DNA of 64,000 nucleotides, taken from positions 1 to 64,000 of the forward strand of contig CALUZW010000012.1 in NCBI GenBank assembly GCA_944325415.1. Reading direction: 5' to 3'. The notes beneath the pieces are model-generated. The model ran no database searches, was not told the origin of the DNA, and saw nothing but the letters and a program-made list of their open reading frames with translations. Position numbers and translations under genes: made by a program. Shown here piece by piece: positions 57,076 through 64,000 of the stretch. The DNA comes from an uncultured Bacteroidales bacterium. GTDB taxonomy: Bacteria > Bacteroidota > Bacteroidia > Bacteroidales > UBA11471. The stretch's first letter is position 1. Each line of letters opens with the position of its first letter.

Positions 57076-58314
57076 TTATTTGCTTTCAGTAGTATCTGAT
57101 ACTGCCTCTGTGCGCTTGCGTTGCTTGTCTTTCCATATCTGGTAGCTGTAAGCGATGCAGGTTGTAATAAAGTAGAAAATCGTGAGACCCCAAAGGTGCA
57201 GGAAGGGGCCTTTGACATCGACAATCGACGCCCCTTCGGTATTCATGCGCACAAACCCTTCCACGCCCCATGTCGATGGTATGAGGCTGCCCAATACCTG
57301 CCATACGACGGGCATACGGTCATAGGGCCAGGTAATGCCGCTGATGAAGAGGAAAATCATCGAGGTGAAGACGATGATGAGGAAAACGCTTTCCCGTTCG
57401 CGAACGAATACCGACAGCGTCATTCCGAAGAATATCGACGAGAGCAGGAACGGTGCCATGAAGGCATAAATCTCCCACTGGCTGCCCAGTTGCGGGTAAT
57501 CGAAGAGCCAGGGAATGATGTGCAGCATATACATGGTCGTAACGATGTAGAGGCTGTAATAACAGATGGCTTTGCCGAGTACGAGGTGCAGGATATTGTT
57601 GCGTATTTTTTCGCGGTGCTGGTAGTAGTGCCGCAATTTGCGGTGTTCATAAAACCCGCCGGCCAGGATGCCGATGCCGAGTATAAGGCTCTGTTGCATG
57701 ATGACGATGAGCAGGGCGGGAATCACAAACGAGGCAAATCCGCCCGTGGGGTTGTAGAGGGTAAACGAGAAGGCGGGTATGGGGTTGGTTACCATATCGA
57801 TTTGCGCCGGTGTGGCACCCGTGAGGGTGCGGCTTTGCAGCTCTCTGCCCATATCGAGTGAGACGTCGGTGAGGGTAATCAGGAAATTCTTGTAGTTGAG
57901 CAGCAGGCTCATGTCGGAATAGAAGACAACGGGGCTCTGTTCGCCGCGGGCCAGTTTCTTGTCGAAGTCGGCCGGAATTTCCAGTATGCCGAAACAGTCG
58001 CGCTGATACATAAGTTCCTTCGCTTCATCGAGGTTGGCACAGTAGGAGAGAACCTTGGTGTTGGGCGAGGCATCGATGCGGCGACACATCTCCCGGCTCA
58101 GTTGTGTGCGGGAGTTGTCTACAACGGCCAGTGGCACGTCGTAGACGGCTTCGGGATTATATATGAACGCGTAGAGCAACGGGTAGGCAAATGGCAGGGC
58201 AAAGAAGAAGAGCAGCGCTCCCATGTCGCGGAACACCGCCACATATTCTTTGCGCCAGATGTAACCTATATCGGCCAGGCCCGTTTTTATCGATGTGAAG
58301 AATCTGTTTCCCAT
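57076..58314 (-). CDS. ABC-2 type permease (second of pair)
   Basis: The 412-aa inner-membrane protein has one N-terminal transmembrane helix (about 30-50), a large extracytoplasmic loop (about 55-190) and five further helices (about 195-395), the layout of YbhS/YbhR-like ABC-2 permeases. Characteristic segments are PLAVVDNSRTQLSREMCRRID, FGILEIPADFDKKLARG, and GFASFVIPALLIVIMQQSL. No ATPase domain is present. It is the last gene of a TolC-HlyD-permease-permease operon. Confidence 0.92.
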   Translation of the reverse strand: MGNRFFTSIKTGLADIGYIWRKEYVAVFRDMGALLFFFALPFAYPLLYAFIYNPEAVYDVPLAVVDNSRTQLSREMCRRIDASPNTKVLSYCANLDEAKELMYQRDCFGILEIPADFDKKLARGEQSPVVFYSDMSLLLNYKNFLITLTDVSLDMGRELQSRTLTGATPAQIDMVTNPIPAFSFTLYNPTGGFASFVIPALLIVIMQQSLILGIGILAGGFYEHRKLRHYYQHREKIRNNILHLVLGKAICYYSLYIVTTMYMLHIIPWLFDYPQLGSQWEIYAFMAPFLLSSIFFGMTLSVFVRERESVFLIIVFTSMIFLFISGITWPYDRMPVVWQVLGSLIPSTWGVEGFVRMNTEGASIVDVKGPFLHLWGLTIFYFITTCIAYSYQIWKDKQRKRTEAVSDTTESK

Positions 58315-58333
58315 TGCATTGTTTTCTTAAATG

Positions 58334-59515
58334 TCAGGCCACATACACTTGTCTGTGCAGCGCTCGTTTGAGCAGCGGCAGGAAAGGAAGGGGCAGCAGT
58401 GCATAAATGAAGAGGGCCATATAGTGTATACGGCTGTAATAGAGCGGAACACCGTTAAGGGCCTGGTCGGCATAGATAATGAAGTAATGCCGCAGCGGTA
58501 GAATGTCGGTGAGCAGGTGGAAGGTGGGGTACATGGCTTCGGCGGGGAATGAGATGCCTGCCAGCGAGAACGATACCACACCGAACAGGCCTCCCATGCT
58601 CAGTGCTATGCGTAATGATGGCGCCATACATATGAAAAATATGCTCACACCCTGTAAGGCCATGACAAAAAGCAGCATGGCTGCCAGCATGGGCCCGATA
58701 CCGTTTTGCAGCGGGAAGCCGAAGTAGCCGTAGAGTAGCAGCTGGCACAATGCTCCCATGAGGAAGAAGAGTAGGGTCTGAGGCAGCAATTTGCCGAGTA
58801 TGGCCAGCAGTATGTTGTCGTCGGCGGTTTTCAGCCATTCCCGCGAAGTGGCCCGTTTGATTTCCGACCCTATGGAGAAGATGGTGGTAAGCAAGATGAT
58901 GACCCCCAACACTCCCGGCAGGAAAGTGTTGTTGAGGTAGATGGAGTAGCTTATCCACGGGTTGCCCAGCGGGTGCATGTCGACGGTGATGGGTTGTATT
59001 TGCGGCAGAATGTCGCGTTCATACTCACCCCGGGCCAGGAGCGTCTGTTGCACGGCAGCGGCGGCCGCCAGGGTGGTGGTCGTCTTGAAACTGCGGAACT
59101 CCAATGCTCCCGGTATGAGGAAGGCATCGGTGGTGTAGTACGATACTTCGGGCTGGCGGTTGGCCATGATGTCGGCTTCGAATGAAGGGGGAATGATGAT
59201 AAATCCGAAGATTTCTCCTTTCTGCATGGCCTTCCGAGCCTCGTAGAAACTGGCGTATTCTGTGGTTATGGCCAGGGAACTGACGGTCGTAAACTGCCGG
59301 GTAAGGTTGCGCGATGTGGCGGAGTGGTCGAGGTCGACTACGGCGGTTGGCAATTCCTCGGGCAGACCGTTGGCCATGAGGGAGAGGAAAAATGCGTAGC
59401 TTATCAACGGCGCGATTACGATAGAAAACAGGTATATGGGGCGCGACACCAACTGGTGCAGCTCCCTGACGATAACCTGCCACAAGATTTTGGGCCCTGT
59501 TGTGAATGTTCCCAT
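58334..59515 (-). CDS. ABC-2 type permease (first of pair)
   Basis: The 393-aa protein shares the topology of its neighbour: helix 1 (about 26-46), a loop with PTAVVDLDHSATSRNLTRQF and FGFIIIPPSFEADIMANRQ, then helices from about 205 to the end (LPGVLGVIILLTTIFSIGSEIKRATSREWLKTADD). It ends with a basic tail. It begins 13 bp after the HlyD-type gene and is followed after 19 bp by the second permease, suggesting a heterodimer. Confidence 0.92.
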   Translation of the reverse strand: MGTFTTGPKILWQVIVRELHQLVSRPIYLFSIVIAPLISYAFFLSLMANGLPEELPTAVVDLDHSATSRNLTRQFTTVSSLAITTEYASFYEARKAMQKGEIFGFIIIPPSFEADIMANRQPEVSYYTTDAFLIPGALEFRSFKTTTTLAAAAAVQQTLLARGEYERDILPQIQPITVDMHPLGNPWISYSIYLNNTFLPGVLGVIILLTTIFSIGSEIKRATSREWLKTADDNILLAILGKLLPQTLLFFLMGALCQLLLYGYFGFPLQNGIGPMLAAMLLFVMALQGVSIFFICMAPSLRIALSMGGLFGVVSFSLAGISFPAEAMYPTFHLLTDILPLRHYFIIYADQALNGVPLYYSRIHYMALFIYALLPLPFLPLLKRALHRQVYVA

Positions 59516-59528
59516 AGCGTTGATGGTT

Positions 59529-60533
59529 TTAATGGAGCGGTTTCTTTACCAGAACTGACATGCCTGGACGCAGATTCTCGACCGGCTGGGTGGGGCGGGC
59601 CTTGATCTGGAAGGTGCGGGCATCATAGCTTCCGGTAGCTTTGGTGGCGCGCCATACGGCGTAGGTGCCCATATCTTTGATGAAATAAATTTTGAGCGTA
59701 ACGGTCTTGTTGCCGAGAGCCGGAATCTGGGCCGTAATCTCTTTGTCCATGGTGAAGTATTGCAGCAATTCTTCCCGCACATTGAACGTTACCCACATGT
59801 CGTCGAGTTGCAAGACATTCATGATGGGGGCACCGGTACCTACCAGTTCGCTTACATGGGGGAATATTTCCGAGATTTCACCGTCGATGGGAGCTGTCAG
59901 GTAAGAGTCGGCGAGGACCGATTTCACCTGTTCCACACCACCTTGGGCGGCTGCTACCATGGCGGCGGCGGCCTCTTTGTCTTCGCTCTGGGCGCCTTTA
60001 CGCACCATTTCGTATTGCGAGCGGGCGGCACTCTCGGTAGCGACCATGGCTTTGTATTGGGCTTCGGCCTCGTCGCGTTTCTGGGCCGATACCACCCCTT
60101 TGAGGTAGAGGGCCTCCATGCGGTTGAACGATTTCTGTGCTATTTCAAGTCCGGCCAGTGCCTGTTGCCACATATCGTAGGCCGATTGAATGACCTCGCT
60201 GCGGGCCCCTTTGTCGACCTTCTCGTTGGTAGCCTTGTAGACATTTTCCATGGCCGTTGCCTGCATGAGCTTGGCTTCGGCGTCGGGCGATGAGATGCGC
60301 ACCAGCGTGTCGCCGCGGTGTACGCGTTGGCCCTCTTCAACCCAGTATTCGGCGATGCGGCCCGGAAGTTTTCCCGAGATGCGTATCTGTGTGGCCTCGG
60401 CCTGCCCCTGAATGGTCTCGCTTTTCGGTTCGAGCAGGAAGAATCCGATAAGGGCCAGAATGACGATGACGATGATGACGGCGACCAGTCCGATGGTCAA
60501 GCCTTTTTCTTTGTCTCTTTTGGGAGTGTCCAT
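59529..60533 (-). CDS. HlyD-family periplasmic adaptor
   Basis: The 334-aa membrane-fusion protein has an N-terminal anchor helix (about 12-33), a lipoyl-type half (ISGKLPGRIAEYWVEEGQRVHRGDTLVRI), an alpha-hairpin (about 85-195), and the closing half-motif VLADSYLTAPIDGEISEIFPHVSELVGTGAPI near 210. It resembles YbhG-type adaptors of ABC-2 exporters. It lies 28 bp after the TolC-family gene and 13 bp before the first permease. Confidence 0.93.
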   Translation of the reverse strand: MDTPKRDKEKGLTIGLVAVIIVIVILALIGFFLLEPKSETIQGQAEATQIRISGKLPGRIAEYWVEEGQRVHRGDTLVRISSPDAEAKLMQATAMENVYKATNEKVDKGARSEVIQSAYDMWQQALAGLEIAQKSFNRMEALYLKGVVSAQKRDEAEAQYKAMVATESAARSQYEMVRKGAQSEDKEAAAAMVAAAQGGVEQVKSVLADSYLTAPIDGEISEIFPHVSELVGTGAPIMNVLQLDDMWVTFNVREELLQYFTMDKEITAQIPALGNKTVTLKIYFIKDMGTYAVWRATKATGSYDARTFQIKARPTQPVENLRPGMSVLVKKPLH

Positions 60534-60561
60534 TGTATATTGTTTTTTGTTTTTCTGAGGA

Positions 60562-62019
60562 TTAGTATTTCATTTCACCGAGAGCTTTGGCCAAGTAAAC
60601 TTTACATAGTTTAAGCTCTATCTGAGCGTCGATGTATTCCGAGCGGGCTTTGAGCCAAGCGGTCTGGGCTTCGAGTACATTGTCGGTGGTGAGTACCCCT
60701 TCTTCAAAGCCTATTTGTGCGTTGCGCAGATTCTCGTCGGCTTTTTCAAGATTTTTGGCAGTCATGCCGGTGCGCTTGGCCGCTTCGTCGATTTTGAAGG
60801 CGGCCTGGTTTACCTGCAATTCGATTTTTTCTTTGGCTTCATCGAGTTCGAGCCGGGCGATGAGGCTTTCCGATTTGGCCGCACGGTATTTATATACGTT
60901 GTCGCCCCAGTGGAGCAGGGGTATGCGCACCAGTACGCCTACGTTGAAGAAGCCTTTGAATTCTCTCTCAAAGCCGTTGAACAGGTTGGGGTTGGAAATC
61001 ATATAGTTGCCGGTGAGAGCCACGGTAGGCAGCATGCCCGATAGGGCTATTTTCTGTTTGTTCTGGAAAATTTTTCCGGCCAGTGTGAGGCTCTGTATCT
61101 CGCTGCGGTTGGCAAAGACGCTTTCCATGTCGGGGAGCAGGGTGTGTCGGGCAGCGGTGTAGGTCTCGGGCTCCATGGTCTCGTCGGCCAGTGTGTAGGT
61201 CTCGTCGATGGGCATGCCGCACATCTGGGCCAGGACCATCTTGGCCAGGCTCAGTCCGTTGTCGACTTGTGTGAGGGAAATCTGTGCTTCGTTGGATTTC
61301 ACTGCGACAGTCAGTCCGTCGGACTGGGTGGCGACCCCTTCTTCTATCATGGCCCGTATGTTGTATTGCAGCGAGTCGAGCAGGGCGGCGTAGCTCTCGG
61401 CCAGTCGCTTCTTGTGGGTGAGTGAAACGACTTGCCAGTAGAGTTCGTCGACCTGATATACAATCTCTTGTGCGGCTGTGTTCTGTTGGCTTTGGGCCAG
61501 CTCCTCGGCATAGCGGGTGATTTTGTTGTAGGCCCGCAGCTTGCCTCCGAGGTAGAGGGGTTGGGTGAGAGAGATGTTGCCTACCCACATGTTCCGGGTG
61601 TCGGTGCGGAATTCGTCGACAATCTGTTGCCCGAGGTTGTTGAGCGGGGTGGCCAGGTCTATGTTCCCGAGAGAAGCCAGCAGCTGACCCAGTGCAGGAT
61701 TGGAGGCTAAAACGGCTCCCAGAGACTGTTGCAGGGCGGTACCCATTTGCGGGAGGGAACTTTTAAGGTTGTCGTTGAGAAGAGATATTTCCCGGGAATT
61801 ATAAATATATCCCCCGCTTGCGTCGATGCTGGGCAGGTAGGCCGAGAATGCAGCTTTGCGGTTGTAGCGGGCGGCATTGATTTTGGCTTCGGCAATACGC
61901 AACTGCTTGTTGTTGTGCAGGGCCATCTGCCGGCAGGAGTCAAGGGTGAGCGGTTGTTGCGACTGGGCCGACAGGGCAACAAGCATACCGAAAATTCCTA
62001 TGACAATACGCTTTTTCAT
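60562..62019 (-). CDS. TolC-family outer-membrane channel of the ABC-2 exporter
   Basis: The 485-aa protein has a signal peptide (1-20, ending SAQSQ), no lipobox cysteine, and two outer-membrane efflux repeats (LTLDSCRQMALHNNKQLRIAEAKINAARYNRKAAFSAYLPSIDASGGY near 25-70; EIQSLTLAGKIFQNKQKIALSGMLPTVALTGNY near 305-340). It is the first gene of the operon. With the adaptor and two permeases it would form an envelope-spanning exporter. Confidence 0.93.
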   Translation of the reverse strand: MKKRIVIGIFGMLVALSAQSQQPLTLDSCRQMALHNNKQLRIAEAKINAARYNRKAAFSAYLPSIDASGGYIYNSREISLLNDNLKSSLPQMGTALQQSLGAVLASNPALGQLLASLGNIDLATPLNNLGQQIVDEFRTDTRNMWVGNISLTQPLYLGGKLRAYNKITRYAEELAQSQQNTAAQEIVYQVDELYWQVVSLTHKKRLAESYAALLDSLQYNIRAMIEEGVATQSDGLTVAVKSNEAQISLTQVDNGLSLAKMVLAQMCGMPIDETYTLADETMEPETYTAARHTLLPDMESVFANRSEIQSLTLAGKIFQNKQKIALSGMLPTVALTGNYMISNPNLFNGFEREFKGFFNVGVLVRIPLLHWGDNVYKYRAAKSESLIARLELDEAKEKIELQVNQAAFKIDEAAKRTGMTAKNLEKADENLRNAQIGFEEGVLTTDNVLEAQTAWLKARSEYIDAQIELKLCKVYLAKALGEMKY

Positions 62020-62326
62020 TGTTTTTAAATATTGAGATGTCTTTTTATATACAAATATGTAAGCCGGTTTGTTGGATGCCGCCTTGTTTTTTTGTTCTGG
62101 TTGTCGCCGAGTTTTGGAAATATTTATAACTGGGGAGCCGGATTTGTTGTTTTTATTGCCTTTCAGGTAGGCAAATATAGATGATTGGATTGGTTTTTAA
62201 AATCCTTTTTGAGAAAGAGTTTTCGATTTGTCGGTGATTTTGTCGATTTAGGCCGAATAGAAAATACTATTCGACTATATGAACAATGGGCGGTTTTGCC
62301 TCGGTCGGGTTGAGGGGGCGAAAAAA
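62020..62326. other. Intergenic region between the TolC and coiled-coil genes
   Basis: This 307-bp AT-rich region should hold the promoter of the TolC-HlyD-ABC2 operon; the best minus-strand match is CATATTTG (62052-62059), one base off TAnnTTTG. A 7-bp hairpin CGAATAG/CTATTCG (62254-62273) may end the coiled-coil gene transcript. No open frame of note is present. Confidence 0.45.
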
Positions 62327-63223
62327 TCAATTTTCCAGAGAGAACGACCGGTTGCCGATGAGCAGGGAGTCGGCATAAATGTTGATTTGGTAGAGTCCCT
62401 GCGGGAGATACTCCTCTACATTCCAGGAGAAGTACATTTTTTCGCTGTCTCCGGTGTAATCGATGATTTGTTGCAGGGAGAAGTAATGTTCCCGTCCGTC
62501 GATGGAGAATGTATTGCTCCTATCCTTGACGAGTGTCGACCCGTCGGGCTTTTTGATGCAAACATAGATTCTCTTCTCTCCGGTGGGTGCCATGGTGTTT
62601 CGGGCTATGACAAAATTGATTTTCAGTCGGCTGACTTTGTCCTTGTCGTCGGTCTTTCGTCCGCGTCGGTTCAGGGTGGCAATCTCTATATCTATGGCTT
62701 CAAGACGTTTGGCCTGAGATACTTTTTCAGAAAGTTCGTCTTTGTCTTTTTGTAATTGAGAGGCTTCCTGTGTCGCTTTCCGGTAGCGTAGGAGGGCGTC
62801 GTCTTTTTCGGCTTTCAGCAATTTGTTTTCCCGTCCCAGCGAGTCGATGGCCGACTGGTAGATTTTAATGCTGTTGCGCAGGCTTTTCAGCTCTTCATGC
62901 AGCGAGTCGATGGTGAGGGCATCGATGTCCTTCCGGTTGCGTATCTCTTCGAGCAGGCGTTTTACCCGGGCTTTTTCCCTGTCGAGCTGCCAGATGAGCG
63001 AGTCGTTGTTGAATCGTATGCGATTGCTTTCATACTGCCGGTATTCCCGGAAGATAGCCGTATATTCCTCTTCGAGTTTCTCGCGTTCCTTTTCAATATT
63101 GACTTGTTCCTTGAAGTTGTTGATTTCGGAGCGTTGCCGGTAGACGTATGTCAGGAGTGCTGCGATGAGTATTACCAGCACGGCGCTGATAATAAGCCAG
63201 ATAATTGAAACTTGTTTTTTCAT
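62327..63223 (-). CDS. Membrane-anchored coiled-coil protein, unknown function
   Basis: The 298-aa product starts with one transmembrane helix (about 7-29), followed by a coiled coil (about 30-195) rich in Glu, Lys and Arg, and a C-terminal beta domain of about 100 residues (LKINFVIARNTMAPTGEKRIYVCIKKPDG, HYFSLQQIIDYTGDSEKMYFSW, GLYQINIYADSLLIG). The coiled coil is probably periplasmic with the beta domain at its end. It has its own promoter box at 63319-63326. I recognise no named family. Confidence 0.75.
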   Translation of the reverse strand: MKKQVSIIWLIISAVLVILIAALLTYVYRQRSEINNFKEQVNIEKEREKLEEEYTAIFREYRQYESNRIRFNNDSLIWQLDREKARVKRLLEEIRNRKDIDALTIDSLHEELKSLRNSIKIYQSAIDSLGRENKLLKAEKDDALLRYRKATQEASQLQKDKDELSEKVSQAKRLEAIDIEIATLNRRGRKTDDKDKVSRLKINFVIARNTMAPTGEKRIYVCIKKPDGSTLVKDRSNTFSIDGREHYFSLQQIIDYTGDSEKMYFSWNVEEYLPQGLYQINIYADSLLIGNRSFSLEN

Positions 63224-63318
63224 TCTTTGTCCGGAATTTTGTAGTGTAAACCCTTTCAGGGTCGATGCCGGAGCACTTGTCCTTACAGACGGTATGTCGG
63301 GCGCTCGCTATCCTTAGG

Positions 63319-63326
63319 CAAAGATA
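63319..63326 (-). promoter_or_regulatory. -7 promoter box of the coiled-coil protein gene
   Basis: The minus strand has a perfect TATCTTTG about 95 bp before ATG 63223. Confidence 0.55.
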
Positions 63327-63437
63327 ATCACTTCTGTTACATAAAAAAAGGAGAAGAGCTTTTTTCGTAAAAATACTTTTTAGGGAAATCTCCGGCAAAA
63401 TAACGACCCCGACCCGGCGATTCCATCGAAATTATGT

Positions 63438-63445
63438 TATCTTTG
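63438..63445 (+). promoter_or_regulatory. -7 promoter box of the PASTA-protein gene
   Basis: A perfect TATCTTTG lies 28 bp before the GTG start at 63474. No -33 TTTG is seen. Confidence 0.6.
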
Positions 63446-63473
63446 CACCAATTATTAGGTAAAATAAGAGTCT

Positions 63474-64000
63474 GTGAAAGTGCGTATTCGTTTTTTATCG
63501 GTCGGATTACATATCCTTATCATGCTGGCGGTAGCTGTCGTGGCTGTCGTGGCGCTCTATTTTTGGCTCGACCATTATACTCGCCACGGCGATTCGGTCG
63601 AAGTTCCTGATGTGTGCGGCCTTTATTATCTTGATGCCGACGCTTCGCTGGCCGAAAGCCAGATGCGTTCGCTTGTCATCGACTCGATGTATATCGATAC
63701 GATGTCTCCCGGGGTGGTGCTCGATCAGGTGCCGCGAGCCGGCAGTGCGGTAAAAAGCGGCCGTACGGTATATCTGACCATCAATGCACTGAGCCCCCGC
63801 AAGGTAACCATGCCCGAGCTGAAAAACCTCTCATACCGTCAGGCCGAGGCAATTGTCAAGGGATTGGGGCTGTCGGCACCACAGATTATTTATTGGAACT
63901 CCGAGTATAAGGATTTGGTACTGAACGTTATGGTCGACGGCCGGCCGGTGGAGGCAGGCGACAAACTGCCCGTGACGGCACGTGTTGTCTTCTCGGTGGG
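63474..64000 (+). CDS. PASTA-domain membrane protein (5' part)
   Basis: The frame opens with GTG at 63474 and runs off the window end (175 codons seen). It encodes a transmembrane helix (about 8-33), a first PASTA repeat (about 44-105; SVEVPDVCGLYY, VLDQVPRAGSAVKSGRTVYLTIN) and most of a second (VTMPELKNLSYRQAEAIVKGLGL). PASTA repeats bind peptidoglycan or beta-lactam-like ligands. There is no N-terminal kinase domain, so it is not a PknB-type receptor. GTG is chosen because the first in-frame ATG (63522) lies inside the membrane helix. Confidence 0.88.
   Translation, partial: MKVRIRFLSVGLHILIMLAVAVVAVVALYFWLDHYTRHGDSVEVPDVCGLYYLDADASLAESQMRSLVIDSMYIDTMSPGVVLDQVPRAGSAVKSGRTVYLTINALSPRKVTMPELKNLSYRQAEAIVKGLGLSAPQIIYWNSEYKDLVLNVMVDGRPVEAGDKLPVTARVVFSV

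Noticed and set aside
1-64000. CRISPR arrays, insertion sequences, integrases or prophage genes
   Set aside because: No regularly spaced repeats, transposase, recombinase or phage structural genes were seen on either strand.

Overview
The window looks like chromosomal core DNA of a Bacteroidales bacterium, in or near Barnesiellaceae/Bacteroidaceae; the sequence alone does not fix the genus. The signs are SprA/Sov (2472 aa), the SprA plug protein, GldH, a DUF5723 outer-membrane protein, a carboxypeptidase-like/beta-barrel receptor, bactofilin, an alternative GlmU, repeated promoters with the Bacteroidetes -7 box TAnnTTTG, and start codons without clear Shine-Dalgarno sites. I see no insertion sequence, integrase, CRISPR array or rRNA operon.

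Layout. 1-7.1 kb: tRNA-Leu(CAA), mannose-1-phosphate guanylyltransferase, a divergent flavodoxin-like gene behind a pyrimidine octamer repeat, then a minus-strand pair made of a two-domain 5'-nucleotidase and a GH3 hexosaminidase/beta-lactamase fusion. 7.1-12 kb: rplS, a large lipoprotein plus DUF5723 pair, and a small membrane protein. 12-21.6 kb: an MsbA-like ABC exporter with a coupled small secreted protein, an outer-membrane beta-barrel receptor, ApbE, an aminotransferase, a Crp/Fnr regulator and MarC. 21.9-26.5 kb: a glycogen operon (GH133 debranching enzyme, GT4 synthase, GH57 enzyme). 26.6-32 kb: regulator / acyl-CoA synthetase / proB on the minus strand, then an FHA protein and alternative GlmU on the plus strand.

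32-43 kb: ruvA-sprA on the minus strand, bactofilin, and divergent folB with the SprA plug gene. The translocon channel and its plug therefore lie within 1.7 kb of each other. 43-46 kb: tRNA-Arg(CCG), ung, a C_GCAxxG_C_C redox protein and a DUF4890 protein. 46-52 kb: an AcrAB-TolC-type RND operon whose last gene is a divergent LpxA-family acyltransferase. 52-57 kb: a coiled-coil protein, zapA, rny (RNase Y), a RicT/PSP1 protein with an Arg/Asn-rich tail, and gldH. 57-62 kb: a TolC-HlyD-ABC2-ABC2 export operon with no ATPase gene. 62-64 kb: a coiled-coil membrane protein and the 5' part of a PASTA-domain protein.

The common theme is envelope biogenesis and export: type IX secretion, two tripartite efflux systems, an MsbA-like exporter, nucleotide-sugar and amino-sugar supply, and periplasmic muropeptide and nucleotide processing. 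Points most worth a second look are the sprA/plug neighbourhood, the rny-ricT pairing, the ATPase-less exporter operon, the LpxA-like gene in the RND operon, the degenerate flavodoxin, and the uncharacterised lipoprotein/DUF5723 pair.
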